Counted from the first letter of the stretch, positions 8,643 to 19,677 are shown. The stretch: DNA of 64,000 nucleotides from Microbacterium mangrovi (GCF_000802305.1 NZ_JTDK01000006.1:682001-746000), one strand, 5' to 3'. Notes: a model not told the origin generated them from the letters alone. A program made the numbers and translations.

Positions 8643-10178
8643 ATGTCTTCCGAACCCGCAAAGTCCGCGTCGCTCGATGACACGGCCCACCTCGAAGTCC
8701 TCGGCTACCAGGAGAACTTCAACCGTTCGATGAGCCTGTGGGCGAACTTCGCCCTCGGCTTCACCTACCTCTCCCCGCTCGTCGGCGTGTACTCGCTGTT
8801 CGCCGTCGCGCTGTCGGTCGGCGGCCCCCCGTCGATCTTCTGGATCTTCATCGTCGGCGCCGGGCAGCTGCTCGTCTCGCTGGTCTTCGGCGAAGTCGTC
8901 TCGCAGTACCCCATCCATGGCGGCATCTACCCCTGGGCGCGTCGCCTGTGGGGTCGCCGGTACGCCTGGATGGCCGCCTGGGTCTACATCTGGGCGATGA
9001 TCGTCACGATCACCGCCGTCGCACAGTACGGATCCGGATTCCTCGGCAGCCTGTTCTCGATCCCCTCGACGCCGCTGACCACGCTGGTGCTCACGCTCGC
9101 GCTGCTGCTGGTCGCGCTGGCGCTCAACTTCACCGGCACCAAGACGATGGCGCGCGTCGCGCAGATCGGTCTCGCCGCGGAACTCGTCGGCGTCATCGGC
9201 GTGGGCCTCTACCTGCTGATCTTCCAGCGCAAGCAGCCCTTCAGCATCTTCTTCGACACGATGGGCGTCGAAGGCAATGGGAGCTACGTCACCGCGTTCC
9301 TGGGTGCCGCCCTCGCGGGTCTGTTCCTCTTCTACGGCTTCGAGGCCTGCGGCGACGTCGCCGAAGAGGTCGCCCGCCCGGCGATCCGCATCCCGCGCGC
9401 CATGATGATGACGATCCTCGTCGGCGGCGTGTCGGCGCTGTTCTCCTTCGGCGGCTACGTGCTCGCCGCTCCCGACCTGCCGGCGATCGTCTCCGGCAAG
9501 GACACCGACCCGATCCCCAGCATCCTCGAGTCGACCCTCGGCCCGGTCGGGGCGAAGATCTTCCTCGTCGTGGCCGTCACCGCGTTCATCTCGTGCGTGC
9601 TCAGCCTGCAGGCAGCTGCCAGCCGTCTGCTGTACTCGTTCGCCCGCGACGGGATGATCCCCGGTCACCGCTGGCTGTCGAAGGTCACGCCGAACACGAA
9701 GATCCCCGCCAACGCGCTCATCGTGGCGTGCACGGTGCCGGCGCTGATCTCGGTGCTCGTGTTCTTCAACGAGGCGATCCTCAACTCGGTGACCGCGTTC
9801 GCGGTGCTCGGGATCTACGTCGCCTTCCAGATGGTGGTGCTCGCATCCCTGCGCCAGCGCTTCAAGGGCTGGAAGCCCGCCGGCCCGTTCTCGCTCGGCC
9901 GCGCCGGGATCATCGTCAACATCGTCGCGCTCGCCTATGGCCTCTTCGCGATGTGGCTGCTGATCCAGCCCGGAGCCACCGGCAACTTCTTCACCGACTG
10001 GATCGTGCTCATCGGTCTCGCCGTCGTCCTGGGAACGGGTCTCATCTACCTGTTCAGCGCCCGTCCCGACCGACTGTCGCACGCCCCCGCCGGCGACGCG
10101 ATCGCCGTCGCCGAGGCGATCCGGGCGCGCACCGGTGCGAACCGCACCGTGGAGAGCGAGTCCGCCCCGACCCCGTAG
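8643..10178 (+). CDS. APC-superfamily amino-acid permease
   Basis: A 511-residue membrane protein with about 12 hydrophobic segments. It starts with a hydrophilic N-terminus and LGYQENFNRSMSLWANFALGF, then GGIYPWARRLWG, FYGFEACGDVAEEV and RLLYSFARDGMIPG, signatures of the amino acid/choline/GABA branch of the APC family. It presumably imports an amino acid by proton symport. Placement behind a semialdehyde dehydrogenase suggests GABA, 5-aminovalerate or a related omega-amino acid. The substrate cannot be read from sequence. Confidence 0.9.
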   Translation: MSSEPAKSASLDDTAHLEVLGYQENFNRSMSLWANFALGFTYLSPLVGVYSLFAVALSVGGPPSIFWIFIVGAGQLLVSLVFGEVVSQYPIHGGIYPWARRLWGRRYAWMAAWVYIWAMIVTITAVAQYGSGFLGSLFSIPSTPLTTLVLTLALLLVALALNFTGTKTMARVAQIGLAAELVGVIGVGLYLLIFQRKQPFSIFFDTMGVEGNGSYVTAFLGAALAGLFLFYGFEACGDVAEEVARPAIRIPRAMMMTILVGGVSALFSFGGYVLAAPDLPAIVSGKDTDPIPSILESTLGPVGAKIFLVVAVTAFISCVLSLQAAASRLLYSFARDGMIPGHRWLSKVTPNTKIPANALIVACTVPALISVLVFFNEAILNSVTAFAVLGIYVAFQMVVLASLRQRFKGWKPAGPFSLGRAGIIVNIVALAYGLFAMWLLIQPGATGNFFTDWIVLIGLAVVLGTGLIYLFSARPDRLSHAPAGDAIAVAEAIRARTGANRTVESESAPTP

Positions 10179-10211
10179 GAGGGATCGCACCGGCAGCCGG
10201 GTGGGCCCGAC

Positions 10212-10970
10212 CTAGACGACCAGGTCGAGCTCACCCGGCTTCTGCGTGGCGCTGGCGCGCAGATCGAGGCCGGATGCCGCGGCCCACGCCTGCAGCCCGG
10301 CGATCCCAGAGATCCGCGGCCGGCTGCTGGCGAGCAGACGGACCAGCTCGCCCTTCGCATGCTTGTTGAAGTGGTTGAGGGCCCGCGTGGTGCCGTCCTC
10401 CCCCGCGGTCACCACACGCAGGAACACGCTCGGCACACCCGCGGGGATCGGGCCGAGGGCCGCATACGCCTCGGAGCGCAGATCCAGGACGAACCGCGGC
10501 GCGCGGGCCGCCAGAGCGCTCTCCACTGCCGCCGCCCACACCCGCCGCAGGGCCGGGATGCCCGGCACCGACGTCCCCGCTCCCAGCCGATACGCCGGAA
10601 TCGGGTCGAGCGCCCCGACGGGGCCGAACGGAGCGGACTGGATCATCACGTGGCCGCCCAGCCAGCGGCGGGCGGACGAATCCAGCGTCGCGGCATCCAG
10701 CGCGTCGAAGAGCACGCCCGTGTAGCGGTACACGGCCGGCATCGTGGGACCGGTGCGCAGCGCGGCGTTGTGGGCGATGTCACCGCGCTGCCGGTCGCTG
10801 AGCTTCAGCACGCGCGCGGACGCTTCCTCATCGGCGGCCAGCGCGACCAGCGCATCGATCACGGCGTCGCGCTCGGGAGTGAGCGCCGGCAGCGCGAGCC
10901 GGGACAGATCGAGCGGGCGACCGCGGCCGCCCGGATGCTTGGTCTCGGACGGGGGCAGCAGCACCAGCAT
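10212..10970 (-). CDS. yaaA: YaaA family peroxide-stress protein
   Basis: A 252-residue DUF328/YaaA protein. The N-terminus LVLLPPSETKHPGG is the family signature, and RYTGVLFDAL, FGPVGALDPIPAYRL and LNHFNKHAKGELVR are further conserved blocks. In E. coli YaaA lowers free iron during hydrogen peroxide stress and protects DNA. It lies behind the ATP synthase terminator and converges on the permease with a 33-base gap. It is probably transcribed on its own, because the hairpin at 10996-11044 sits 26 bases before its ATG. Confidence 0.9.
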   Translation of the reverse strand: MLVLLPPSETKHPGGRGRPLDLSRLALPALTPERDAVIDALVALAADEEASARVLKLSDRQRGDIAHNAALRTGPTMPAVYRYTGVLFDALDAATLDSSARRWLGGHVMIQSAPFGPVGALDPIPAYRLGAGTSVPGIPALRRVWAAAVESALAARAPRFVLDLRSEAYAALGPIPAGVPSVFLRVVTAGEDGTTRALNHFNKHAKGELVRLLASSRPRISGIAGLQAWAAASGLDLRASATQKPGELDLVV

Positions 10971-10995
10971 CCGTCGTTCCTCTCTTGCACAGACG

Positions 10996-11044
10996 AAGAC
11001 GCCGGGCAGGCCCGACCTCGCGGTCGGGGCATGCCCGGCGTCTT
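10996..11044 (-). terminator. Bidirectional-looking terminator of the atp operon
   Basis: A two-tier hairpin. Outer arms AAGACGCCGGGCA and TGCCCGGCGTCTT are perfect; an inner stem CCCGACC/GGTCGGG closes on a 4-base loop. It follows atpC by about 50 bases on the leftward strand. The T run is short (TCTTC), so release may need Rho or depend on hairpin strength. It is symmetric enough to work in both directions. Confidence 0.85.
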
Positions 11045-11092
11045 TCGGCCTTCAGCGGCCTCGAGGACCGGCCGAAGGTGAGACGGCCTGAA

Positions 11093-11356
11093 TCAGGCGA
11101 TCAGCGCGGCGGAGCCGGCGACGATCGTCACCTCGTTGTCCGCCATCGACAGGAAGCCGTCCTGTGCGTTGGCGATCACCTTGGTGCCGTCCTCGCGCGT
11201 GATGCGCACCTCGCCCTCGGCGAGGATCGCCAGCACCGGCTCGTGACCGGCCATGAAGCCGATCTCGCCGATCACGGTCCTGGCCACGACGAGGGATGCC
11301 TCACCCGACCAGACCTCCTGCTCGGCCGAGACCAGACTCACGGACAGCGAAGCCAT
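11093..11356 (-). CDS. atpC: F0F1 ATP synthase subunit epsilon
   Basis: An 87-residue epsilon subunit (central stalk of F1). It contains only the N-terminal beta-sandwich (SVSLVSAEQEVWSGEA, GEIGFMAGHEPVLAILAEG, DGFLSMADNEVTIV). The C-terminal two-helix inhibitory domain found in most epsilon subunits is absent, as in several other actinobacteria. The ATG at 11356 is one base beyond the atpD stop, indicating coupled translation. Without the helical arm, ATP-driven inhibition by epsilon is not expected. Confidence 0.95.
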   Translation of the reverse strand: MASLSVSLVSAEQEVWSGEASLVVARTVIGEIGFMAGHEPVLAILAEGEVRITREDGTKVIANAQDGFLSMADNEVTIVAGSAALIA

Positions 11357-11357
11357 G

Positions 11358-12830
<1,473 letters not shown>

Positions 12831-13727
12831 TTACTTGCCCGACGCCAGAGCGTCGGCCCCGCCGACGATCTCGGCGATCTGCTGCGTGATCTCCGCCTGA
12901 CGCGCGTTGTTGCGCAGGCGGGTGTAGTCGGTGATGAGCTTGTCGGCGTTGTCGCTGGCCGACTTCATCGCCTTCTGCGTCGCCGCGTGCTTGGACGCGG
13001 CGGACTGCAGGAGGGCGTTGAAGATGCGGCTCTGGATGTAGATCGGCAGAAGCGCGTCCAGCACCTCGACGCCGTCCGGCTCGAACTCGAAGATCGGGAA
13101 CGCCGTCGCGCTCTCGTGGTCGTCGGGCTCGACGACCTCGAGAGGCAGCAGACGCACAGACTCGGGAGCCTGCGTCATCATGCTGACGAACTTGTTGAAG
13201 ACGAGGTGGATCTCGTCGACCCCGCCGTCCGCGCCGCCCTTGTCGAAGGCCTCGACGAGGACGCGCCCGATCTCTTCCGCGGTGTGGAAGTGCGGGCTGT
13301 CGGTGTCGCCCACCCAGTCCTGCACGTGCGCGACGCGACGGAACTGGAAGTACCCGACGGCCTTGCGGCCGATCAGGTAGAACACCGGCTCGCTGCCGCG
13401 CGAGCGCACCAGCTCGGCCAGTTCCAGCCCCTCGCGGATGATCTGCGAGTTGAACGCACCGGCGAGACCACGATCCGACGAGAAGATGACGATCGCGGAG
13501 CGACGCACCTGCTCGGGCTCGCGGGTCAGCGGGTGGTCCACGTTGGAGTACGTGGACACCGCCGAGACCGCACGGGTCACCGCGCGCTCATACGGACCCG
13601 AGGCGTTGACCCGCCCCAGGGCCTTCTGAATGCGCGAAGCCGCGATGAGCTCCATCGCCTTCGTGATCTTCTTGGTCGTCTGGGCAGAGGCGATCTTCTG
13701 CTTGTAGACCCGGAGTTGCGCTCCCAT
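12831..13727 (-). CDS. atpG: F0F1 ATP synthase subunit gamma
   Basis: A 298-residue rotor subunit. The N-terminal MGAQLRVYKQKIASAQTTKKITKAMELIAASR coiled coil and the C-terminal KSASDNADKLI helix that sits in the alpha3beta3 cavity are clear. The ATG is 5 bases beyond the atpA stop. Length and motifs are normal for actinobacteria. Confidence 0.97.
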   Translation of the reverse strand: MGAQLRVYKQKIASAQTTKKITKAMELIAASRIQKALGRVNASGPYERAVTRAVSAVSTYSNVDHPLTREPEQVRRSAIVIFSSDRGLAGAFNSQIIREGLELAELVRSRGSEPVFYLIGRKAVGYFQFRRVAHVQDWVGDTDSPHFHTAEEIGRVLVEAFDKGGADGGVDEIHLVFNKFVSMMTQAPESVRLLPLEVVEPDDHESATAFPIFEFEPDGVEVLDALLPIYIQSRIFNALLQSAASKHAATQKAMKSASDNADKLITDYTRLRNNARQAEITQQIAEIVGGADALASGK

Positions 13728-13732
13728 GATCC

Positions 13733-15376
13733 TTACTCGCTCGCGCCGGCGCGACGGCCCTTGACGATCTTCTCCTGCGAGACGTCACCGGCATCCGCGG
13801 CGCCGACCTTCTCGGCGCCCACGCCCTCGGACGTGCTGCCCTGGAACTCGAGCAGGAACGCGTCGGTCGCCTTCTCGAGCTCGGCGACGGTGGCGTCGTC
13901 CAGGACGTTGGTGTCACGCAGGGTGTCGAGCACCGTCGTGTTCATGCGCAGGTGATCCAGCAGCTCCTTCTCGAAGCGCAGCACGTCCTCGACCTCGATG
14001 GTGTCGAGCTTGCCGTTGGTGCCGGCCCAGATCGAGACGACCTGCTCCTCCACCGGGTACGGCGAGTACTGCGGCTGCTTGAGCAGCTCGGTCAGACGCG
14101 CGCCGCGGGCGAGCTGGCGCCGCGAGGCGGCATCCAGGTCGGACGCGAACATCGCGAACGCCTCGAGCGAGCGGTACTGGGCCAGCTCGAGCTTGAGCGT
14201 GCCGGAGACCTTCTTGATCGACTTGACCTGAGCGTCACCGCCGACGCGCGAGACCGAGATGCCCACGTCGACCGCGGGACGCTGGTTGGCGTTGAAGAGG
14301 TCGGACTGAAGGAAGATCTGGCCGTCGGTGATCGAGATCACGTTGGTCGGGATGTACGCCGAGACGTCGTTCGCCTTGGTCTCGATGATCGGCAGGCCCG
14401 TCATCGAACCGGCGCCGAGCTCGTCGGACAGCTTCGCGCAGCGCTCGAGCAGACGCGAGTGCAGGTAGAAGACGTCACCCGGGTACGCCTCGCGGCCCGG
14501 CGGGCGGCGCAGGAGGAGCGACACGGCGCGGTACGCCTCGGCCTGCTTCGACAGGTCGTCGAAGATGATGAGGACGTGCTTGCCGCCGTACATCCAGTGC
14601 TGGCCGATGGCCGAACCGGTGTAGGGAGCGAGGTACTTGAAGCCGGCCGGGTCGGAGGCCGGAGCGGCGACGATGGTGGTGTACTCCATCGCGCCGGCGT
14701 CCTCGAGCGCACCCTTGACGGACGCGATCGTGGAGCCCTTCTGACCGATCGCGACGTAGATGCAGCGGACCTGCTTGTTCTCGTCGCCGGACTCCCAGTT
14801 GGCCTTCTGGTTGATGATCGTGTCGATCGCCAGGGCCGTCTTGCCGGTCTGGCGGTCGCCGATGATGAGCTGACGCTGACCGCGGCCGACCGGGATCATC
14901 GCGTCGATCGCCTTGACACCGGTCTGCAGCGGCTCGTGCACGCTCTTGCGCTGCATGACGCCGGGCGCCTGCAGCTCGAGCGCGCGGACGCCCTCGCTGG
15001 CGATGGAGCCGAGGCCGTCGATCGGCTGGCCGAGCGGGTCGACCACACGGCCGAGGTAGGCGTCGCCCACCGGGACCGAGAGCACCTCACCGGTGCGGGT
15101 GACCTGCTGACCGGCCTCGATGCCGGCGAAGTCGCCGAGGACGACGACACCGATCTCGTGCTCGTCGAGGTTCAGGGCCAGGCCCTTGGTGCCGTCCGCG
15201 AACGTCACGAGCTCGTTGGCCATGACGCCCGGCAGGCCCTCGACGTGGGCGATGCCGTCGGCGGCGTCCACGACGGTGCCGACCTCGGTCGCCGCAGCGC
15301 CCGTGGGCTCGTAGGCCGCGACGAAGTCCTTCAGCGCGTCACGGATGACGTCGGGGCTGATGGAGAGTTCTGCCAT
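13733..15376 (-). CDS. atpA: F0F1 ATP synthase subunit alpha
   Basis: A 547-residue regulatory nucleotide-binding subunit. P-loop GDRQTGKT at 173-180 and the [12 protein letters not shown] block are visible. The C-terminal extension after about residue 510 is charged and low in conservation, as usual in actinobacteria. A 62-base gap separates it from atpH; atpG follows after 5 bases. Confidence 0.98.
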   Translation of the reverse strand: MAELSISPDVIRDALKDFVAAYEPTGAAATEVGTVVDAADGIAHVEGLPGVMANELVTFADGTKGLALNLDEHEIGVVVLGDFAGIEAGQQVTRTGEVLSVPVGDAYLGRVVDPLGQPIDGLGSIASEGVRALELQAPGVMQRKSVHEPLQTGVKAIDAMIPVGRGQRQLIIGDRQTGKTALAIDTIINQKANWESGDENKQVRCIYVAIGQKGSTIASVKGALEDAGAMEYTTIVAAPASDPAGFKYLAPYTGSAIGQHWMYGGKHVLIIFDDLSKQAEAYRAVSLLLRRPPGREAYPGDVFYLHSRLLERCAKLSDELGAGSMTGLPIIETKANDVSAYIPTNVISITDGQIFLQSDLFNANQRPAVDVGISVSRVGGDAQVKSIKKVSGTLKLELAQYRSLEAFAMFASDLDAASRRQLARGARLTELLKQPQYSPYPVEEQVVSIWAGTNGKLDTIEVEDVLRFEKELLDHLRMNTTVLDTLRDTNVLDDATVAELEKATDAFLLEFQGSTSEGVGAEKVGAADAGDVSQEKIVKGRRAGASE

Positions 15377-15438
15377 TGTCTTCCTTCGTTCGTGGGGCCG
15401 CGGCCCCGAAATCTCCGCCGTCGCGGCGGGAAAGTCTG

Positions 15439-16230
15439 TCAGCCGGCCAGTCTCTGGCGCAGCTCGGAGAGCCGGGTCGAGACACTGCCGTCGATGACGT
15501 CGTCGGCGATCTGCACGCGCAGGCCTCCGACGATCGTGGGGTCGACCACGGTGTTCAGCGACACCTGCGTGTCGTAGCGGGATGCCAGCGCGGCGGTGAG
15601 CCGCTGCTGCTGGTCTGCTCCCAGTGCCACCGCGGTGTAGACCGTCGCGACCGTGCGACCGCGCTGGGCTGCGGCGAGCCGCATCCCCCGCGAGAGCAGG
15701 TCGCGCACCCGGCGCTCGCGCGGCTGACGCACGAGGGACGAGGCCACCAGGATGCTCGCGTCGCTCGCGCGCCCCGTGAGCAGCGAGCGGACGAGGTCGC
15801 CTTTCGCGTCGGAGTCGCCGAGGCGGCTGCCGAGCGCGAGCTCGAGCTCCGGGTTCGCGGCGACGACGCGCGAGAAGGCGAACAGCTCGCCCTCCACGTC
15901 GGCCTCCGGGGCGGCCTTCGCCGCCGCCCGGACAGCGAGCTCCTCGACGCCGTCGACCAGGTCGGCCGGAGCGGACCAGGACTGGGTGGCGGCGACGGAG
16001 ATCAGCTGCGTGGCGGTCGACGAGAGCGCGGGGCCGAAGACGTCGGCGACGACCTTCGAGCGTGCCTCGACGGACGCGGCCGAGTCGGCGAGGGCGCCGG
16101 CCAGCTGCGACGAGTCGCCGAGGGCACGCGCGGCTGCGAACAGCTCACGCGCGACCCCGAGGTCGACGCCCCGCGCGGCATCCAGCGCCGCGGTGGACGC
16201 GGCGACGGCCTGAGTGGTCGCGCTGCCCAT
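15439..16230 (-). CDS. atpH: F0F1 ATP synthase subunit delta
   Basis: A 263-residue peripheral-stalk subunit, longer than the ~180 residues of most bacteria, as in other actinobacteria with extended delta. The C-terminal signature [30 protein letters not shown] is diagnostic. Its ATG shares one base with the atpF stop (TAATG), so translation is coupled. The subunit links F1 to the b dimer. Confidence 0.95.
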   Translation of the reverse strand: MGSATTQAVAASTAALDAARGVDLGVARELFAAARALGDSSQLAGALADSAASVEARSKVVADVFGPALSSTATQLISVAATQSWSAPADLVDGVEELAVRAAAKAAPEADVEGELFAFSRVVAANPELELALGSRLGDSDAKGDLVRSLLTGRASDASILVASSLVRQPRERRVRDLLSRGMRLAAAQRGRTVATVYTAVALGADQQQRLTAALASRYDTQVSLNTVVDPTIVGGLRVQIADDVIDGSVSTRLSELRQRLAG

Positions 16231-16778
16231 TACGCCTTCCCTGCCGTCTCGGGGACCTCGAGTTCGGCGAGGAAGCGGTCCACGACCGCCTGTGCCTTCG
16301 CGTCGTCGGAGAGCGACTCGCCGATCACGCCGCCAGCGAGATCGATCGCCATGGTGCCGACCTCGCTGCGCAGCGAGACGAACGCGGTCTGGCGCTCGGC
16401 CTCGATCTGAGCGTGGGCGGCGGCGGTGACGCGAGCGGCCTCGGCCTGAGCGTTCTCACGCAGCTCGGCGAGGATCTTCGCGCCGTCGGCACGAGCCTGC
16501 TCGCGGATCGCAGCGGCCTCGCCGCGCGCGTCGGCGAGCTTGGCCGTGTACTCCTCGAGGGCTGCGGTGGCCTTGGCCTGCGCCTCATCGGCGCGCTTGA
16601 TGCCGCCTTCGATCGCGTCGGCACGGGCGTCGAGCGCCTTGTTCATGCTCGGCAGGATCTTCCAGATGACGAAGACCAGAACGATCAAGAACGCGATCGT
16701 GCCCCAGATCAGGTCCGGCAGCGTGGGGATGATCGGGTTCTGGCTCTCCGCGGCCATGAGGACGAATGCGCTGTGCAT
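16230..16778 (-). CDS. atpF: F0F1 ATP synthase subunit b
   Basis: A 182-residue membrane-anchored stator subunit. One membrane segment at about residues 21-42 (LPDLIWGTIAFLIVLVFVIW) is followed by a long, charged, Ala-rich helix (KALDARADAIEGGIKRADEAQ onward) that dimerises. Gap to atpE is 30 bases; the stop overlaps the atpH start by one base. Confidence 0.96.
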   Translation of the reverse strand: MHSAFVLMAAESQNPIIPTLPDLIWGTIAFLIVLVFVIWKILPSMNKALDARADAIEGGIKRADEAQAKATAALEEYTAKLADARGEAAAIREQARADGAKILAELRENAQAEAARVTAAAHAQIEAERQTAFVSLRSEVGTMAIDLAGGVIGESLSDDAKAQAVVDRFLAELEVPETAGKA

Positions 16779-16808
16779 TCAGACTCCCTTGTGCTTAGCG
16801 GGCCGAAA

Positions 16809-17078
<270 letters not shown>

Positions 17079-17924
17079 TCAGTGCTCTTCAGCGACCGAC
17101 AGCTGAATGTAAATGGCGGAGAGGATGGCGAAGACGTATGCCTGCAGCGCGGCGACGAACAGGTCGAGAACCGTGAAGGCGACGCCGAATGCGAACGAGC
17201 CGAATCCGAGCAGGCCCAGCAGGTTGCCGTTCGCGAGCACCGTGAAGAAGAAGAACTGGGTCGCGCTGAAGCAGAGGACGACCAGCATGTGGCCGGAGAC
17301 CATGTTCATCGTGAGTCGCAGTGCCAGCGTGACCGGGCGGACGATGAAGGTCGACAGGAACTCGAGCGGCGTCAGCAGGAAGTAGAGCGGCCACGGCACA
17401 CCCGGAAGGAAGAGCGAGTCCTTGAGGAACCGGAAGCCCTTCTCTTTGAAGCCCGCGTAGATGAACATGACCCACGCGATGATCGCCATGACGACCGGCA
17501 GACCGATGGCCGCTGTTCCCGCGATCTGCAGACCCGGGATCGAACCGACCAGGTTCATGCCGAGGATCGTGAAGAAGAACGTCATGATGATCGGCTCGTA
17601 GCGACGACCGCGCTCCTCGCCGAGGTTGTCGAAGATGACGCCCTTGCGGACGAACATGAAGAGGAACTCGAACGCAGCCTGGCCGCGGCCCGGGACGATC
17701 TTCATGTTGCGCGTGGCGAGCCACATGAGGAGAATCAGCACGACGACCACCAGCAGGCGGATCACCATGATGCGGTTCAGCTCGAAGGGAGTGCCTTCGA
17801 AGAGCAGAGCCGGCGGGAAGAAGTCGTCGATGGACGGGCCGTGAAACCCGGAGTCATCGGTCGCGGCGTTGGCGATCAGTGAAGCGACGTGAGTAAACAG
17901 CGTGAGGCTCCGGCTTCGGGGCAC
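17079..17924 (-). CDS. atpB: F0F1 ATP synthase subunit a
   Basis: A 281-residue membrane subunit with the half channels for protons. The essential arginine is in TLALRLTMNMVSGHM; HPPSI-like HGPSIDDFFPP near the N-terminus and about six hydrophobic segments fit the family. No ATG exists upstream of the first membrane segment in frame, so the start is the GTG at 17924. That GTG lies within a 7-bp hairpin (17921-17938), which may hold back initiation. Gap to the AtpI-like gene is 107 bases. Confidence 0.93.
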   Translation of the reverse strand: MPRSRSLTLFTHVASLIANAATDDSGFHGPSIDDFFPPALLFEGTPFELNRIMVIRLLVVVVLILLMWLATRNMKIVPGRGQAAFEFLFMFVRKGVIFDNLGEERGRRYEPIIMTFFFTILGMNLVGSIPGLQIAGTAAIGLPVVMAIIAWVMFIYAGFKEKGFRFLKDSLFLPGVPWPLYFLLTPLEFLSTFIVRPVTLALRLTMNMVSGHMLVVLCFSATQFFFFTVLANGNLLGLLGFGSFAFGVAFTVLDLFVAALQAYVFAILSAIYIQLSVAEEH

Positions 17925-17938
17925 CGGAAAGCCGGTGC
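17921..17938 (-). promoter_or_regulatory. Hairpin covering the atpB start codon
   Basis: GCACCGG (17921-17927) and CCGGTGC (17932-17938) pair with a 4-base loop. The GTG start of atpB (17924-17922) is inside the stem. Such a structure would limit ribosome access unless melted. It could also be chance in GC-rich DNA. Confidence 0.45.
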
Positions 17939-18026
17939 GACAGCGAGTAGGTTTTCAGCCGGTACCCTGCGCGCACCCGTGGTGCACCCAGTCTCAACGG
18001 CCAAGGCAAGCCTATCAAGAAATCTT

Positions 18027-18042
18027 CAGGTTCACGAACCTG
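18027..18042 (-). promoter_or_regulatory. Palindrome across the stop of the AtpI-like gene
   Basis: CAGGTTC and GAACCTG are perfect 7-base arms with a 2-base centre, covering the TGA at 18034-18032. On the leftward strand it is followed by AAGATTTCTTG. It could be a weak intergenic terminator/attenuator that sets the ratio of the upstream genes to atpB, or a protein site. Confidence 0.4.
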
Positions 18043-18526
18043 GGCGGTCGTCCGAGGAATTCTCCTCGGGGTTCGACGTGGGCAGCGCGACCTCGCCGAC
18101 GTACGGCACGCGGGCTCGCGCGAAGACGACGATGTCCACCACGAGCGACACCAGGACGCCCGCCACGGCGCAGAAGAAGAACACGTACGGGGCGATCCAC
18201 GGCTGCCCGCGCAGGGTCAGCAGCACGACGAAGAAGATCACGACCTTGACGAACCAGCCGCCCAGGACGATCGCGAAGTACGCGGTCGAGAGCAGTTCAC
18301 CGCCGCCCACGCGCTGTCCGATCAGCATGGTCACCGCCGTGAGGCCGAGGAAGACCGCGGCCATGAGCACGCCGACCAGGGCGCTCCATACGCCGTCGGC
18401 GCCGGCCACGGCCCAGCCGATGAGCGCGGCGACCACGGCCAGCGCGCCCTCGATGAGAAGGCTCCAGCGCAGTGTCGAGCGCAGGATCGCATTGACGTTC
18501 GGGTGGGCGTTCGGGTCAGCGGTCAT
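18032..18526 (-). CDS. Small membrane protein at the head of the atp cluster (AtpI-like position)
   Basis: A 164-residue protein with four hydrophobic segments (about residues 22-40, 45-65, 78-100 and 105-130) and a hydrophilic C-terminus (NPEENSSDDRPGS). Its place directly before atpB, with four membrane segments, matches the ATP synthase protein I position in actinobacteria (as in the Rv1303 locus), although sequence similarity to AtpI is weak. ATG 18526 overlaps the wecA stop by 4 bases (ATGA). A role in assembling the c ring or in Mg2+ supply is known for AtpI but only inferred here. Confidence 0.75.
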   Translation of the reverse strand: MTADPNAHPNVNAILRSTLRWSLLIEGALAVVAALIGWAVAGADGVWSALVGVLMAAVFLGLTAVTMLIGQRVGGGELLSTAYFAIVLGGWFVKVVIFFVVLLTLRGQPWIAPYVFFFCAVAGVLVSLVVDIVVFARARVPYVGEVALPTSNPEENSSDDRPGS

Positions 18527-19677
18527 AGCGCGGCCTCCGGTCGGGGAACGCGCTTGCGGCTGCGACGCTTGCGCGGAGAGATCGTCACCACCAGGCAGGC
18601 CGCGGCGCCGACGACGCCGTACGCGACGCCGATCCAATACGCTCCGGGCCAGCCCTGACGGGACGCGAGGTACATGAGCAGCACGGCGAGGCCGATGATG
18701 GCCGTCCATGCGTAGAAGATGAGGACCGCGGCACGATCGCTGTGGCCCATGTCGAGCATCCGGTGGTGCAGGTGCTTGCGGTCGGGCGAGAACGGGGACT
18801 TGCCCGCCCAGAGGCGCCGGACGACCGCGGAGCCGAAGTCGATGAGCGGGAGGATGACCACCGCGATCGGCAGCAGGATCGGGATGAAGGCACCGAGCAG
18901 CTGCGAGCGGCCGAGGTCTTCGCTGGTGACCGTCGGCCACTGCGCGGTGATGGCCAGGGCGGAGGTCGCCATCAGCAGGCCGATCAGCAGTGCGCCGGCA
19001 TCCCCCATGAACATCTTCGCCTTGCTCCAGTTCAAGGGCAGGAACCCGGCGCACGCGCCGACGAGGGTGGCCGCGAGGAAGGAGGCGAGGTTGAAGTAGG
19101 TGCTGGCTCCGATGTCGCGCACCAGCAGATAGGAGTACACGAAGAAGATCGCGTTGGCGATGAGGCAGACGCCGGTGAGGAGTCCGTCGAGGCCGTCGAT
19201 GAAGTTGACCGCGTTCATGACGACGACGATCGCGAGCACGCTGATGGCGAATCCGACGGGACCCGAGATGACCGTCATCCCGCCGATCGGGAGCGCGTAC
19301 AGCTGGAGCTGGCCCCAGCCGACGACGATGCCGGCGGCGAGGAACTGAGCGCCCAGCTTGATGAACCAGTCGAGGTCCCAGATGTCGTCGGCGACGCCGA
19401 CGAGCACCGTCAGGGTCATCGCGGCGAGGATGGCGATCATCTGCTGCGGATCGGACCAGATGATCGAGAAGTACGGATTGCCCGCCGAGACCGCCATCGA
19501 GGCCGCGATGCCGAGGAACACCGCGATGCCGCCCAGGCGCGGGGTCGGCGTGGTGTGCACGTCACGGGCGCGGATGCCCGGGTACAGCTTGAATTTGAGG
19601 GCGATCTGCCAGACCGACCAGGAGAGGACCAGTGTGACGGTGGCCGTCAGCAGGACCGTGAACAGGTACTGCTTCAC
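18523..19677 (-). CDS. wecA: Undecaprenyl-phosphate sugar-1-phosphate transferase (MraY/WecA family)
   Basis: A 384-residue polytopic membrane enzyme with about 11 hydrophobic segments. It carries the family motifs VADDIWDLDW, NFIDGLDGL, MFMGDAGALLIG and the HLHHRM loop that marks WecA rather than MraY. It transfers a sugar 1-phosphate, probably GlcNAc-1-P, to undecaprenyl or decaprenyl phosphate for cell-wall glycopolymers. The start is GTG 19677, overlapping the tsaC stop by 4 bases (GTGA). The basic tail RKRRSRKRVPRP is cytoplasmic. The order tsaC-wecA-atpI-atpB is conserved in actinobacteria. Confidence 0.92.
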   Translation of the reverse strand: MKQYLFTVLLTATVTLVLSWSVWQIALKFKLYPGIRARDVHTTPTPRLGGIAVFLGIAASMAVSAGNPYFSIIWSDPQQMIAILAAMTLTVLVGVADDIWDLDWFIKLGAQFLAAGIVVGWGQLQLYALPIGGMTVISGPVGFAISVLAIVVVMNAVNFIDGLDGLLTGVCLIANAIFFVYSYLLVRDIGASTYFNLASFLAATLVGACAGFLPLNWSKAKMFMGDAGALLIGLLMATSALAITAQWPTVTSEDLGRSQLLGAFIPILLPIAVVILPLIDFGSAVVRRLWAGKSPFSPDRKHLHHRMLDMGHSDRAAVLIFYAWTAIIGLAVLLMYLASRQGWPGAYWIGVAYGVVGAAACLVVTISPRKRRSRKRVPRPEAAL

